A DNA stretch of 64,000 bases from UBA7430 sp002478765 (GTDB lineage: Bacteria; Bacteroidota; Bacteroidia; Flavobacteriales; UBA7430). Shown here one piece after another: positions 45,343 through 54,703 of this stretch. A program made the position numbers and the translations under genes. Every line of letters begins with the position of its first letter. The stretch's first letter is position 1. Where the stretch lies: positions 558,001 to 622,000 of the forward strand of contig CALSTU010000004.1 in NCBI GenBank assembly GCA_943789355.1, read 5' to 3'. The notes below the pieces were generated by a model. It did not search any database. It saw only the letters and a list, made by a program, of their open reading frames with translations, and was not told the origin of the DNA.

Positions 45343-45951
45343 TTACAGCGTGTCCTTTACAGCACTGTTGATGCTGTTGATGTAGTTTAAGATTTCCAAC
45401 TTACCCAAACCACTTTCGGCAGAGCTCATGAAGGTTTGAGGGATTTCTTCCCAAGACTTGAGCATTTCAGACTTGTATTTGCTGAGGTTTTTGTTAAGCT
45501 GGGAGCTCGACAGCTTGTCCATTTTGGTAAATACAATCACAAAAGGAATTTGTTTTTCACCCAGCCACTCCATAAAGAGCATGTCAATTTTCTGAGGTTC
45601 GTGGCGGGAATCCACCAAAACAAAAGTACAAACCAGGTTCTCTCTTTTCTCTAAGTATTCATAGATGAACTTCGCAAAAATGGAACGGTCTTTTTTCGAG
45701 ACTTTGGCATACCCGTATCCCGGTAGATCGACCAAAAACCAGTTGTCGTTAATCTTGAAGTGATTGATGAGTTGTGTTTTTCCGGGCTTCCCAGAAGTTT
45801 TGGCGAGAGATTTTCGCCCGGTAAGCATGTTGATTAATGAAGACTTTCCTACGTTGGATCTACCTATGAAAGCATATTCAGGTATGTGTTCCTTAGGGCA
45901 TTTCTCAATGTCGGTGTTGCTGATGACAAACTCAGCAGAATTAATTTTCAT
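45343..45951 (-). CDS. engB: Ribosome biogenesis GTPase EngB (YsxC/YihA)
   Basis: 202 aa. G1 GRSNVGKSS (30-38), G3 DLPGYGYAKV (near 73-82), G4 TKMDK (near 141-145) and a G5-like SSAESGLG give a complete TRAFAC GTPase. It acts in late 50S assembly. The start ATG lies 1 bp after the stop of the alpha/beta hydrolase gene, so the two are one operon, running divergently from mraZ. Confidence 0.96.
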   Translation of the reverse strand: MKINSAEFVISNTDIEKCPKEHIPEYAFIGRSNVGKSSLINMLTGRKSLAKTSGKPGKTQLINHFKINDNWFLVDLPGYGYAKVSKKDRSIFAKFIYEYLEKRENLVCTFVLVDSRHEPQKIDMLFMEWLGEKQIPFVIVFTKMDKLSSSQLNKNLSKYKSEMLKSWEEIPQTFMSSAESGLGKLEILNYINSINSAVKDTL

Positions 45952-45952
45952 T

Positions 45953-46711
45953 TTAGTTTTTGTTCAGCCATTCAACACAGGTGTTGGCGAAATCAACAGG
46001 GTGTTCCATCATGGGAGCATGTCCGCATTTTTCAAACCAATATAGGGATGAGTTGGGAAGCAGCCTGTGGAATTCATCGGCAACTTCTGGAGGTGTTACC
46101 CCGTCATTTTTACCCCACAAGATACAAGCAGGTTGCGTCATGGCAGGCAAGTCTTTCGCCATGTTGTGACGTATTGCTGATTTGGCAATGGCCAATATTC
46201 GAATGATTTTATTTCGAGAGTTCACGGATTCAAAAACCTCATCGACCAATTCTTTGGTCGCGACTTTTGGGTCGTAAAACACGTCTTGTGTTTTCTCTTT
46301 GATGTACTCGTAATCTTCTCTTCGAGGGAAGGAATCACCCATGGCTTTTTCATACAAGCCCGAACTACCCGTAAGCATCAATCGCTTGACCAGTTGAGGG
46401 TTGTTTTTTGTGTATATCAATGCCACATGACCGCCCAAGGAATTCCCTAGAAGTGTTACATCAGCAAGATTTAAGTCAGAAATAAATTTCTCTAAGAACC
46501 TAGAAAGACCTTTCGCACTAGTTTTTAGAAGCGGAAGTTCATAAATGGGTAGGGAAGGGATGATGACACGGTGCCCAGCTTCTGCAATAATTCGAGCGGT
46601 TTTTTCGAAATTACTCAGAGCACCCATAAGGCCATGGAGGAATACGACTACAGGGCCTTCGCCCAAGTCTACATACTGATAACCTTTGTCTTTTACAATT
46701 TCATATTTCAT
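45953..46711 (-). CDS. Alpha/beta-fold hydrolase
   Basis: 252 aa from the ATG at 46711 (MKYEIVKDKG); the in-frame codons upstream would run into the mraZ control region. Oxyanion HGLMG (26-30), nucleophile elbow GNSLGG with Ser91, Asp203 in WGKNDG and His231 in CGHAPM complete the triad. Substrate unknown; the fold fits a small ester or MenH/BioH-type hydrolase. The pairing with engB, next to dcw, is a Flavobacteriales arrangement as I recall it. Confidence 0.88.
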   Translation of the reverse strand: MKYEIVKDKGYQYVDLGEGPVVVFLHGLMGALSNFEKTARIIAEAGHRVIIPSLPIYELPLLKTSAKGLSRFLEKFISDLNLADVTLLGNSLGGHVALIYTKNNPQLVKRLMLTGSSGLYEKAMGDSFPRREDYEYIKEKTQDVFYDPKVATKELVDEVFESVNSRNKIIRILAIAKSAIRHNMAKDLPAMTQPACILWGKNDGVTPPEVADEFHRLLPNSSLYWFEKCGHAPMMEHPVDFANTCVEWLNKN

Positions 46712-46878
46712 GTGCGACACTTTAATTTGTAAAAATACTGAATAATTCTTGAATGTTGACATCCTCGGTGTCATAGTGTATTAATATTTTTCACGAGGGC
46801 AAAAAACGTATGCAGATAATACCGTTTAGTCGAAACTTTGCCTGGTTTAACCCAAAAGTGTGGAAAGTTATCAACATA

Positions 46879-46912
46879 GTGGTAAATTGTGGTAGAAAGT
46901 GGTATATATTTG
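46879..46912 (+). promoter_or_regulatory. mraZ promoter with triple MraZ box
   Basis: GTGGTA occurs at 46879, 46889 and 46899, a direct repeat of exact 10 bp period, with a related GTGGAA at 46860. This matches the known MraZ operator layout (three to four TGGGN-like repeats one helical turn apart). The last box abuts the -7 element TATATTTG (46905-46912), and a TTG (46887-46889) lies 15 bp upstream of it. It probably autoregulates the dcw cluster. Confidence 0.75.
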
Positions 46913-46938
46913 TTTCTGATTCTAAAGAACCCTCAAAC

Positions 46939-47409
46939 GTGAAGAATTTAATCGGCATGTACGAATGCAAGGTAGACGCAAAAGGGCGCCTCATGCTACC
47001 GTCTGGATTGAAAAGACAGCTTGCTGCTGAGCTTCAAGAGGGTTTTGTGCTCAAGCGTTCGGTCTTTAACACCTGCTTGGAACTTCACACCCTCAAGGAG
47101 TGGAATGGGGTCATGGCTGAGGTCAATCAACTCAATCGCTTCGTAAAGAAGAACAATGACTTTATAAGAAGATTCACTGCGGGTGTAAGAATGGTAGAGG
47201 CTGATGCGACTGCTCGTATTCAAATCCCAAAAGACTTAATCCATTTTGCAAGTATTGAAAAGCAATTGGTCTTAGCCTCTGTAGGAAACGTTGTGGAGAT
47301 CTGGGATAAGAAGCAGTACGAAAAGGTTGTGAATGATCCTGAGGTAGACTTTGGAGCTCTCGCAGAAGAGGTGATGGGTAATTCGACAAACACCTCCGAC
47401 GATGACTAA
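46939..47409 (+). CDS. mraZ: Transcriptional regulator MraZ
   Basis: 156 aa from GTG 46939 (MKNLIGMYECKVDAKGRLMLP), which follows the -7 box by 27 nt; upstream in-frame codons lie inside the operator. Two SpoVT/AbrB-like domains, each with the DxKGR(L/I) type loop: VDAKGRLMLP (about 10-19) and VEADATARIQIPKDL (about 88-102). It forms a ring that binds tandem repeats and controls the division cluster. It overlaps rsmH by 8 nt. A slightly longer acidic C-terminal tail (NSTNTSDDD) is present. Confidence 0.93.
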   Translation: MKNLIGMYECKVDAKGRLMLPSGLKRQLAAELQEGFVLKRSVFNTCLELHTLKEWNGVMAEVNQLNRFVKKNNDFIRRFTAGVRMVEADATARIQIPKDLIHFASIEKQLVLASVGNVVEIWDKKQYEKVVNDPEVDFGALAEEVMGNSTNTSDDD

Positions 47410-48301
47410 GTACCACGACCCTGTTCTACTGGATGAGTGTTTGGAGGGCTTGAACCTTCAGCCAAAAGGAATCTATGTAGACGTGACGTTTGGTGGTGGA
47501 GGACATTCAAGAGCTATTGTTTCGAAACTAGATGAAGGACATCTGTATGCCTTCGATCAAGATGATGACGCTTTGGAGAATGAGATGGATGACGATCGCT
47601 TCACTTTGATCCATGCCAACTTTAGAGATTTGAAAAATTCACTTCGCATGTATGGGGTAAAGGAAATAGACGGATTGCTTGCCGACTTAGGCGTTTCTTC
47701 GCATCAGTTTGATGTTCCCGATAGAGGGTTTTCCATACGTTTTGATGCAAATTTAGACATGCGCATGGATCAAAACTCCGATTTGAATGCAGCTAAAATT
47801 CTGAATGCCTACGAGCAAGGTGAACTTCGAAATATTTTAAAATTATACGGGGAGTTAAAGCGCCCCGGAACCATTGCACGTGTCATTTATGAGGCAAAAG
47901 CGGAGCGGCCTATCGAAACGGTTCAGCAGTTGAAGGAATTGTTGAAGCCCTACGCCCCAAAAATGCAAGAGAATAAATTTTTCGCGCAAGTATTTCAGGC
48001 ACTCCGGATTGAGGTTAACGATGAGTTGAATGCCTTGCAGGAGATGTTGACGCAAGCTCAAGATATTCTTAAGCCGGGAGGAAGGCTTGTGGTGATCTCT
48101 TACCATTCTTTGGAAGATAGACTGGTGAAAAATCTCATACAAAAAGGGAATTTTGAAGGAGAGCTTGAGCAAGATTTTTACGGTAATAAATTATTGAGTT
48201 TTAAGAAAATAAGTCGCAAACCCATTTTGCCGACGGAGCAAGAAATTCAAAGAAATAATCGGGCAAGAAGCGCCAAATTAAGAGTAGCAGAAAAATTATA
48301 A
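47402..48301 (+). CDS. rsmH: 16S rRNA (cytosine1402-N4)-methyltransferase
   Basis: 299 aa, usual length. SAM motif VDVTFGGGGHSRAI (about 26-39), LLADLGVSSHQFD near 96-108, RGFSIRFDANLDMRMD near 112-127 and the C-terminal VISYHSLEDRLVK are all MraW hallmarks. It methylates C1402 in the ribosomal P site. Starts 8 nt inside mraZ and ends 3 nt before ftsL. Confidence 0.97.
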   Translation: MTKYHDPVLLDECLEGLNLQPKGIYVDVTFGGGGHSRAIVSKLDEGHLYAFDQDDDALENEMDDDRFTLIHANFRDLKNSLRMYGVKEIDGLLADLGVSSHQFDVPDRGFSIRFDANLDMRMDQNSDLNAAKILNAYEQGELRNILKLYGELKRPGTIARVIYEAKAERPIETVQQLKELLKPYAPKMQENKFFAQVFQALRIEVNDELNALQEMLTQAQDILKPGGRLVVISYHSLEDRLVKNLIQKGNFEGELEQDFYGNKLLSFKKISRKPILPTEQEIQRNNRARSAKLRVAEKL

Positions 48302-48304
48302 GAC

Positions 48305-48652
48305 GTGATAAAACCAACTTGGAATAAGCTGTTTCATGAATTTGGGAATCGATGTAAAGGTTTCTACGCATCACAATTGGCTCCCAAAAACATCTTAGTG
48401 ACCTCTTGGAATATGGTTTTATTTATTTCTTTTTTGGCGATTCTTTTGGTGTACAGTTCTCACCGAGTCGATCGAAAAGTAATTCGGATTAGTAAGCTCA
48501 ATGAAGAGCTTAAGGATTTGCGTTCGAGACACATCGATATGCGAACCAGCCTAACCGGATTAAGCAAACCAACAAAAGTAGCTGAGAAGGTAAAGCCTTT
48601 AGGCTTGTCCAGTTCCATAGAAGCACCGTTTAAAATAGAGCTCAATAACTAA
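48305..48652 (+). CDS. ftsL: FtsL-like cell division protein
   Basis: 115 aa from GTG 48305. Short cytoplasmic N-terminus, one membrane helix (about 36-53, MVLFISFLAILLVYSS) and a periplasmic coiled-coil segment (about 58-90) followed by a low-complexity tail. The sequence is poorly conserved; the call rests on topology and position between rsmH and ftsI. FtsL works with FtsB and FtsQ to activate the septal synthase FtsWI. Confidence 0.82.
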   Translation: MIKPTWNKLFHEFGNRCKGFYASQLAPKNILVTSWNMVLFISFLAILLVYSSHRVDRKVIRISKLNEELKDLRSRHIDMRTSLTGLSKPTKVAEKVKPLGLSSSIEAPFKIELNN

Positions 48653-48653
48653 A

Positions 48654-50711
48654 ATGACAGAAAAGAAGGCCATATTTCTTCGCGTAATGCTGATTAGCTC
48701 GCTAATCGTAGTTGCGGCTGTGGCTATTTTCATTCAATTGATAAATGTGCAGGCGGAGTTTTCGGATCGAGTGGCGATGAATGATCCGGTTATTAAGCTT
48801 AGAGAGATTCCTTCACCACGCGGAAATATTTATGACGTGCACGGTAATTTGCTAGCAACATCTATGCCTGTGTATACCATTGCTATAGATGCTACACAAG
48901 CTTCGGACACCTTGTTTGAAAATAATTATAGAGCTCTTGCTGAGGGTCTTTCAGAGATATTTAGTGATTTATCGGCTTCGGATTATGCAGAGAAGCTTCG
49001 TCAATCGAGGCGCAAACAGAAACAGTATTTGCGGCTGAAGTCAGGCATCAGATATTCAGAACTTCAAAAGGTCAAGGATCTGCCCATCTTAAGAGAGGGT
49101 CGCTACAAAGGAGGCTTTGTTTATACACAAGAAACCAAACGAACAAAACCTTTCGGAACGTTGTGCGAACGAACCATCGGATACGGAAGGGACGTTAGTG
49201 ATGTTGGTCTTGAAAAGGCATACGACCGCTATTTAAAGGGCAAGTCAGGCAAGCAGTTGATGCAAAAAATTAACGGTGGTGTATGGAAGCCTTTGAGCAA
49301 CACGCAAGACGTTGAGCCTGTTTCCGGTGCAGATGTATATTCTACCATTGACATACGGATACAAGATGTTGCCCAAACCGCTTTGTTAAGAAGTTTGGAG
49401 ACTTATGAGGCTGAAAATGGTTCTGTCATTCTGATGGATGTAAAAACAGGAGCCATTCGAGCCATGTCTAGTTTAAAACGAACGGAAGAAGGAAAGTATG
49501 CTGAGAAATTCAATTATGCCATTGGAGCTGCGTATGAACCGGGGTCTACATTTAAGTTAGCTTCTTTGTTGGTGGCCCTGGAAGATGGGCATGTAGATAC
49601 GGCCCAAATCGTGGATACTCAAAATGGAGCTTTTAAGTTTTACGATCGAATCATGAAAGATTCAAATTACGAGCACGGTGGACACGGTAAAATCAGTGTA
49701 GGTAAAGCATTTAAAGTATCCTCAAATATAGGGATCGCAAGAACGATTGTAGACCACTACAAAGAGGAACAGTTATTTGTGGACCGTTTGGCTCGATTGG
49801 GTATCAGCGACAAGTTGGATTTTGAATTGCTTGGTGAGGCCTCGCCCTGGATAAAAAATACCGATGACCCTACATGGTCGGGTGTTTCTCTGCCCTGGAT
49901 GGCTTTCGGTTATGAGTTGAAAATGACAGCGCTACAGATTCTCGCATTGTATAATGCCGTAGCTAATGGCGGCGAACTTGTTAAGCCGCGATTGGTCGAT
50001 CGAGTACAAAGTGGAGAGAAATTGATGGATGTGAGAAGTGTAGAGGTTTTAAAGCCAAGTATATGCTCCGAGAAAACCATTGATATTTTACAAGATTTAT
50101 TAGTGGGTGCTGTAAAGGATGGTACAGCACGTAATATATACTCCAAAAGATATTCTTGTGCGGGCAAGACCGGAACCGCGAAGATCGCTAGTGAGGGTTC
50201 TTACGGTTCCGAGTATCGCGCTTCTTTTGTTGGATACTTCCCAGCTGAAAACCCAAAATACTCCTGTATTGTGGTGGTTACCAAACCGAAAAAAGAGATT
50301 GGTTTTTACGGAAATATTGTAGCCGCTCCTGTTTTTAAAGAGTTGCGTGATAAGTTGTATGCCGAAAAGCCGATCGACACCCCGAACTTAGGAGGTGAAG
50401 ATGCTTCTTCATACATGGGTAAGCTTTACGAGTTGAACGAAATTCACGAGGTTTTGTCTTATCCTAAAGATCAATCCTTTCAAAAAAACACATGGATGAT
50501 GTCAGACGGTTCGTCCTTGCAACCTTTTGATTTTGAAAAGGGTTCAATACCCAACGTCAAGGGTATGCCCGCCATGGATGCGCTCTATTTACTAGAAAAT
50601 ATGGGATTGGAAGTGGAGTTGCAAGGTCGTGGAAAAGTTGTGCGACAGTCCTTAAAAGCGGGAGATAAATTGGGTAAAAATCAAAAAATAGCTTTGCGTT
50701 TGGCCTCATGA
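48654..50711 (+). CDS. ftsI: Peptidoglycan transpeptidase FtsI (PBP3) with PASTA domain
   Basis: 685 aa. N-terminal membrane anchor (about 9-30), PBP dimer domain (with SPRGNIYDVHGNLLA, about 54-68), then the transpeptidase: catalytic Ser298 in STFK, SSN (near 352) and KTG (505-507). A C-terminal PASTA domain (about 620-685: SIPNVKGMPAMDALYLLENM) is typical of Bacteroidota FtsI and absent in E. coli. It cross-links septal peptidoglycan as a partner of FtsW. Overlaps murE by an ATGA junction. Confidence 0.96.
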   Translation: MTEKKAIFLRVMLISSLIVVAAVAIFIQLINVQAEFSDRVAMNDPVIKLREIPSPRGNIYDVHGNLLATSMPVYTIAIDATQASDTLFENNYRALAEGLSEIFSDLSASDYAEKLRQSRRKQKQYLRLKSGIRYSELQKVKDLPILREGRYKGGFVYTQETKRTKPFGTLCERTIGYGRDVSDVGLEKAYDRYLKGKSGKQLMQKINGGVWKPLSNTQDVEPVSGADVYSTIDIRIQDVAQTALLRSLETYEAENGSVILMDVKTGAIRAMSSLKRTEEGKYAEKFNYAIGAAYEPGSTFKLASLLVALEDGHVDTAQIVDTQNGAFKFYDRIMKDSNYEHGGHGKISVGKAFKVSSNIGIARTIVDHYKEEQLFVDRLARLGISDKLDFELLGEASPWIKNTDDPTWSGVSLPWMAFGYELKMTALQILALYNAVANGGELVKPRLVDRVQSGEKLMDVRSVEVLKPSICSEKTIDILQDLLVGAVKDGTARNIYSKRYSCAGKTGTAKIASEGSYGSEYRASFVGYFPAENPKYSCIVVVTKPKKEIGFYGNIVAAPVFKELRDKLYAEKPIDTPNLGGEDASSYMGKLYELNEIHEVLSYPKDQSFQKNTWMMSDGSSLQPFDFEKGSIPNVKGMPAMDALYLLENMGLEVELQGRGKVVRQSLKAGDKLGKNQKIALRLAS

Positions 50712-52162
50712 AATTACTTAAAGACATATTGTATAAGGTGGAGTTGGATTCCATTTACGGGAATACAAACAGTGCGATTTCGCATTTGTGTTTTGATTCT
50801 CGTGAGGTCCAGAAAGACGCTCTTTTTGTTGCCGTTAAGGGCAGTGTCTCTGACGGACATTCCTACATTCAAACAGCTATTGATCAGGGTGCTTTAGCTA
50901 TTGTTTGCGAGGTTCTTCCTGCTGACTTACAAATCGATATTGTTTACGTCAAAGTGAAAGACTCTGCACATGCTTTAGGGGTGATATCTTCTAATTATTA
51001 CGACAATCCATCGGAAAAAATAAAACTTATTGGTGTTACCGGAACCAACGGTAAAACAACCGTAACAACCTTGTTGTATAGTCTTTATCAAGCCCTAGGC
51101 TATAAGGTTGGTTTAATCTCGACCGTGGTGTACAAGGTTGGTTCGACCTCTGTAGATGCAACGCATACCACTCCAGATGCCATACGATTGAATGCCTTGT
51201 TAAGCGAAATGGTTGCAGATGGTTGTAAATATTGTTTCATGGAAGTAAGTTCACATGCTGTTGAACAAGGGCGTATTGCAGGTTTAGATTTTGATCAGGC
51301 ACTTTTCACGAACATCAGTCGAGATCATTTGGATTATCACAACACCTACGATGCTTATATCTCTGCCAAGAAAAAATTCTTCGACGACTTATCGCCTCAA
51401 GCGGTGGCTATTGTAAATAAAGATAACAAGCATGGGGCAACCATGCTACACCATACCAAAGCAAAAAAGAAAACTTTTTCACTTCGTCTAACAGCAGATT
51501 ACAAGTGTAAAATCATTGAAAATCAATTCAGTGGTCTTCATTTGAGCATCAATGGACAGGATGTTTACACCAAGTTGATTGGAAGTTTTAATGCCGAAAA
51601 TGTATTGCTAACCTACGCCTCTGCATTGGAGTTGGGTGAAGATTCTCTACAAATTTTAACAGTTCTTTCTGCATTAAACGCTGTTGAGGGAAGGTTCCAG
51701 CAACTTAAATCCGATTCCGGGATCACGTCTATTGTTGATTACGCCCACACGCCCGATGCTTTACAAAACGTACTTAAAACCATCGCAGACATTCGTACCG
51801 GAAAGGAAAAGGTGATTTGTGTATTAGGTTGCGGTGGAAATAGAGATGCTGGTAAAAGACCTCTAATGGCTCATGTTGCATGCCAGTGGGCAGATCAGGT
51901 GATTTTAACATCCGACAATCCTCGTGATGAGGATCCGATGGCGATTATAGAGGACATGAAAGCGGATTTAGAACCCGCTCAGATGAAGAAGGTTCTGACG
52001 CTTGTAGATCGTAAAGAAGCGATTAAGCTTGGGGTTACTTTTTGCAATGAGGGAGACATTTTGTTGGTTGCCGGGAAAGGACATGAGAAGTTTCAGGAAG
52101 TGGCTGGCAAACGCCTTCCTTTCGACGATATGGCCATTTTAAAAGAGCACTTAAAAGACTAA
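50708..52162 (+). CDS. murE: UDP-MurNAc-tripeptide synthetase MurE
   Basis: 484 aa. ATP motif TGTNGKTT (111-118) and Mur ligase core; the DNPRDEDP motif (from Asp403) indicates meso-diaminopimelate as the amino acid added, so the organism has DAP-type peptidoglycan. It starts in a 4 nt overlap with ftsI. murF, which normally follows in Proteobacteria, is not here; mraY starts 3 nt later. Confidence 0.96.
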   Translation: MKLLKDILYKVELDSIYGNTNSAISHLCFDSREVQKDALFVAVKGSVSDGHSYIQTAIDQGALAIVCEVLPADLQIDIVYVKVKDSAHALGVISSNYYDNPSEKIKLIGVTGTNGKTTVTTLLYSLYQALGYKVGLISTVVYKVGSTSVDATHTTPDAIRLNALLSEMVADGCKYCFMEVSSHAVEQGRIAGLDFDQALFTNISRDHLDYHNTYDAYISAKKKFFDDLSPQAVAIVNKDNKHGATMLHHTKAKKKTFSLRLTADYKCKIIENQFSGLHLSINGQDVYTKLIGSFNAENVLLTYASALELGEDSLQILTVLSALNAVEGRFQQLKSDSGITSIVDYAHTPDALQNVLKTIADIRTGKEKVICVLGCGGNRDAGKRPLMAHVACQWADQVILTSDNPRDEDPMAIIEDMKADLEPAQMKKVLTLVDRKEAIKLGVTFCNEGDILLVAGKGHEKFQEVAGKRLPFDDMAILKEHLKD

Positions 52163-52165
52163 GAT

Positions 52166-53380
52166 ATGTTGTACTATTTATTTACATACTTACAAGAGGC
52201 ATTCGATCTTACGGGCGCAGGAGTGTTTCAATACATTTCTTTCAGAGCAGCTATGGCTGTCATTGTTTCCTTGTTGATATCGATGATCTTTGGTAAGAAA
52301 ATCATACACATACTGGCTAAAAAGCAAGTCGGAGAGAGTGTAAGAGATCTCGGTTTAGTGGGACAGGCAGAGAAAGCAGGTACGCCTACTATGGGAGGAA
52401 TCATCATTCTAAGTTCCATTTTAATACCGACTCTTTTATTTGCAAAACTAGACAATATTTACATCATTTTAATGATTGTTACCACGCTATGGATGGGCTT
52501 GATAGGCTTTCTTGACGATTATATTAAAGTGTTTAAAAAGGATAAAAAAGGCCTTGCTGGGAAATTTAAGGTTTTAGGTCAGGTTTCCTTGGGTTTGATC
52601 GTGGGTTCCATCCTTTATTTTCACCCCGATGTGGTCGTTCGCGAACAGCTATCTGTAGTCGATCAAGAGAATCAAGTTGTTTTTGTACAGGAAGACGTGA
52701 AGTCGACCAAAACCACCATTCCTTTTGTTAAAAATAATGAGTTAGATTATTCAGATTTTCTGCCATGGCTCGGAGAAAAGGCGAAAGAATGGGCTTGGCT
52801 GATTTTCATACCCATGGTCATTTTTATTGTAACAGCGGTATCCAATGGAGCCAATCTAACCGACGGTATTGATGGCTTGGCAACGGGTACTTCAGCCATT
52901 ATAGGATTGGTTTTAGCCATTTTTGCATACGTGTCGGGGAACATCATTTTTGCCGACTATCTCAACATCATGTACATTCCCAACTCGGGTGAGTTGGTAA
53001 TTTTTATTGGTGCCTTTGTTGGTGCTTGTGTCGGTTTCTTATGGTACAATTCATATCCTGCTCAAGTTTTTATGGGCGATACCGGTAGTTTGGCTATCGG
53101 TGGAATTATAGCTGTTTTTGCTTTAGCCATTCGCAAGGAGCTTCTGATTCCGATCGTTTGTGGAATTTTCTTAATAGAAAACCTATCGGTGGTTCTTCAG
53201 GTGTCTTATTTTAAATACACCAAGAAAAAATATGGGGTTGGAAAGCGTATTTTTTTAATGTCACCGCTACACCATCATTACCAAAAAGCAGGTTTGCATG
53301 AAAGTAAAATCGTAACCCGATTTTGGATTGTAGGGATCATGTTGGCGATTTTAAGTTTTGTAACTCTAAAATTACGCTAG
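52166..53380 (+). CDS. mraY: Phospho-N-acetylmuramoyl-pentapeptide transferase MraY
   Basis: 404 aa, about 40 residues longer than the E. coli enzyme because of an insertion after the fourth helix (about 160-205), a common Bacteroidota feature. About ten membrane helices; GTPTMGGI (near 71-78), LGFLDDYIKV (near 112-121), NLTDGIDGLATG (about 229-240) and the PLHHHYQ motif (near 368-374) hold the aspartates and histidines of the active site. It makes lipid I from UDP-MurNAc-pentapeptide. Confidence 0.96.
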   Translation: MLYYLFTYLQEAFDLTGAGVFQYISFRAAMAVIVSLLISMIFGKKIIHILAKKQVGESVRDLGLVGQAEKAGTPTMGGIIILSSILIPTLLFAKLDNIYIILMIVTTLWMGLIGFLDDYIKVFKKDKKGLAGKFKVLGQVSLGLIVGSILYFHPDVVVREQLSVVDQENQVVFVQEDVKSTKTTIPFVKNNELDYSDFLPWLGEKAKEWAWLIFIPMVIFIVTAVSNGANLTDGIDGLATGTSAIIGLVLAIFAYVSGNIIFADYLNIMYIPNSGELVIFIGAFVGACVGFLWYNSYPAQVFMGDTGSLAIGGIIAVFALAIRKELLIPIVCGIFLIENLSVVLQVSYFKYTKKKYGVGKRIFLMSPLHHHYQKAGLHESKIVTRFWIVGIMLAILSFVTLKLR

Positions 53381-53383
53381 GTC

Positions 53384-54700
53384 ATGATTGCTGTTTTAGG
53401 TGCCGGAGAAAGTGGGGTGGGTGCAGCCCTTCTAGCAAAGGAAAAGGGATATGATGTTTTTGTTAGTGATTTTGGAATCGTTAAAGACTCTTTGAAAGAT
53501 GAGTTAAATAAAAACGCGATTGCTTGGGAAGAAGCTCAGCATTCTGAAGGTAAAATATTAGATGCTGAGATGCTGATAAAAAGCCCCGGCATTCCTGAAA
53601 CGCAGCTTGTTGCAAAGGCACGAGCTAAGGGGATAGAAGTTCTTTCAGAGATTGAATTTGCATCGCGATTTACCGCAGGTAAAGTCATAGCAGTAACCGG
53701 TAGTAATGGGAAAACGACCACGGCAAGTTTAATTCATCACCTCCTTCAGGGAGCGGGGTTGGATGTGGGCTTAGCAGGTAATATTGGTGATAGTTTTGCC
53801 CGATGCTTGAAAGAGCGTGACCGTGCCTTTTGGGTTTTGGAATTGAGCAGTTTTCAGTTGGATGACATTCGGCTTTTTAGACCCTACATATCGGTCTTGT
53901 TGAATTTTAGTCCGGATCATTTGGATCGGTATGATGGGCGTATGGAGAAGTATGTTGCTGCAAAGATGCGAATTGCCGAAAACCAAACATCAGAGGATCA
54001 CTTCATCTATTGGGAGGCGGATGAATGGACGTTGAAGAACTTAGAAAAAGTGAGCGCAAATAAAATTCCTTTTGGATCTATTTTAAAACCCGAAGGAGCT
54101 TATATAGAGAACAAACAAATTTGTATTAACATTAACCGAGAGCCGTTAATTATGAGCATACACGAACTAGCATTACAGGGAAAGCACAACTGTTATAATT
54201 CAATGGCAGGTGGAATTGCCGCAAAGTTGTTGGGTATCAGCAATGATATTGTACGAGAATGTTTGTCTGATTTTGAAAAAATCGAACATCGATTAGAACC
54301 TGTACTAAAGGTTTACGGTGTGGAGTACATTAACGACTCCAAGGCAACCAATGTAAACGCTACTTGGTATGCTTTGGATTGCATGAGCAAGCCGACTGTA
54401 TGGATTTGTGGGGGTGTAGACAAGGGAAACAATTACGGCGAGCTTCTTTCTTTGGTGGGTGATAAGGTCAAAGCGATCATCTGTTTGGGTAAGGATAATG
54501 CCAAGTTGGTAGAGGCTTTTGGAGGATTGGTTTCTGATGTTCAAGAAGTAAATTCTATGGAAGATGCTGTTAAAGTTGCTTATAGATTAGCAGATAAAGG
54601 AGATGCAGTCTTATTGTCTCCAGCCTGTGCAAGTTTTGATTTGTTTGACAGCTACGAAGATCGTGGCCGTCAGTTTAAAAAACAAATACGATTACTCTAA
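53384..54700 (+). CDS. murD: UDP-N-acetylmuramoyl-L-alanine--D-glutamate ligase MurD
   Basis: 438 aa. N-terminal Rossmann-like domain (GAGESGVGAA, 6-15), ATP-binding VTGSNGKTT (about 104-112), NFSPDHLDRY near 180-189, and the C-terminal ligase domain with NDSKATN (about 317-323). Adds D-Glu to UDP-MurNAc-L-Ala in the cytoplasm. Spaced 3 nt from both neighbours. Confidence 0.96.
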   Translation: MIAVLGAGESGVGAALLAKEKGYDVFVSDFGIVKDSLKDELNKNAIAWEEAQHSEGKILDAEMLIKSPGIPETQLVAKARAKGIEVLSEIEFASRFTAGKVIAVTGSNGKTTTASLIHHLLQGAGLDVGLAGNIGDSFARCLKERDRAFWVLELSSFQLDDIRLFRPYISVLLNFSPDHLDRYDGRMEKYVAAKMRIAENQTSEDHFIYWEADEWTLKNLEKVSANKIPFGSILKPEGAYIENKQICININREPLIMSIHELALQGKHNCYNSMAGGIAAKLLGISNDIVRECLSDFEKIEHRLEPVLKVYGVEYINDSKATNVNATWYALDCMSKPTVWICGGVDKGNNYGELLSLVGDKVKAIICLGKDNAKLVEAFGGLVSDVQEVNSMEDAVKVAYRLADKGDAVLLSPACASFDLFDSYEDRGRQFKKQIRLL

Positions 54701-54703
54701 TCA

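Noticed and set aside
47174..47416. Minus-strand 80-codon frame over mraZ
   Set aside because: Fully inside a conserved gene, no homology, no promoter.
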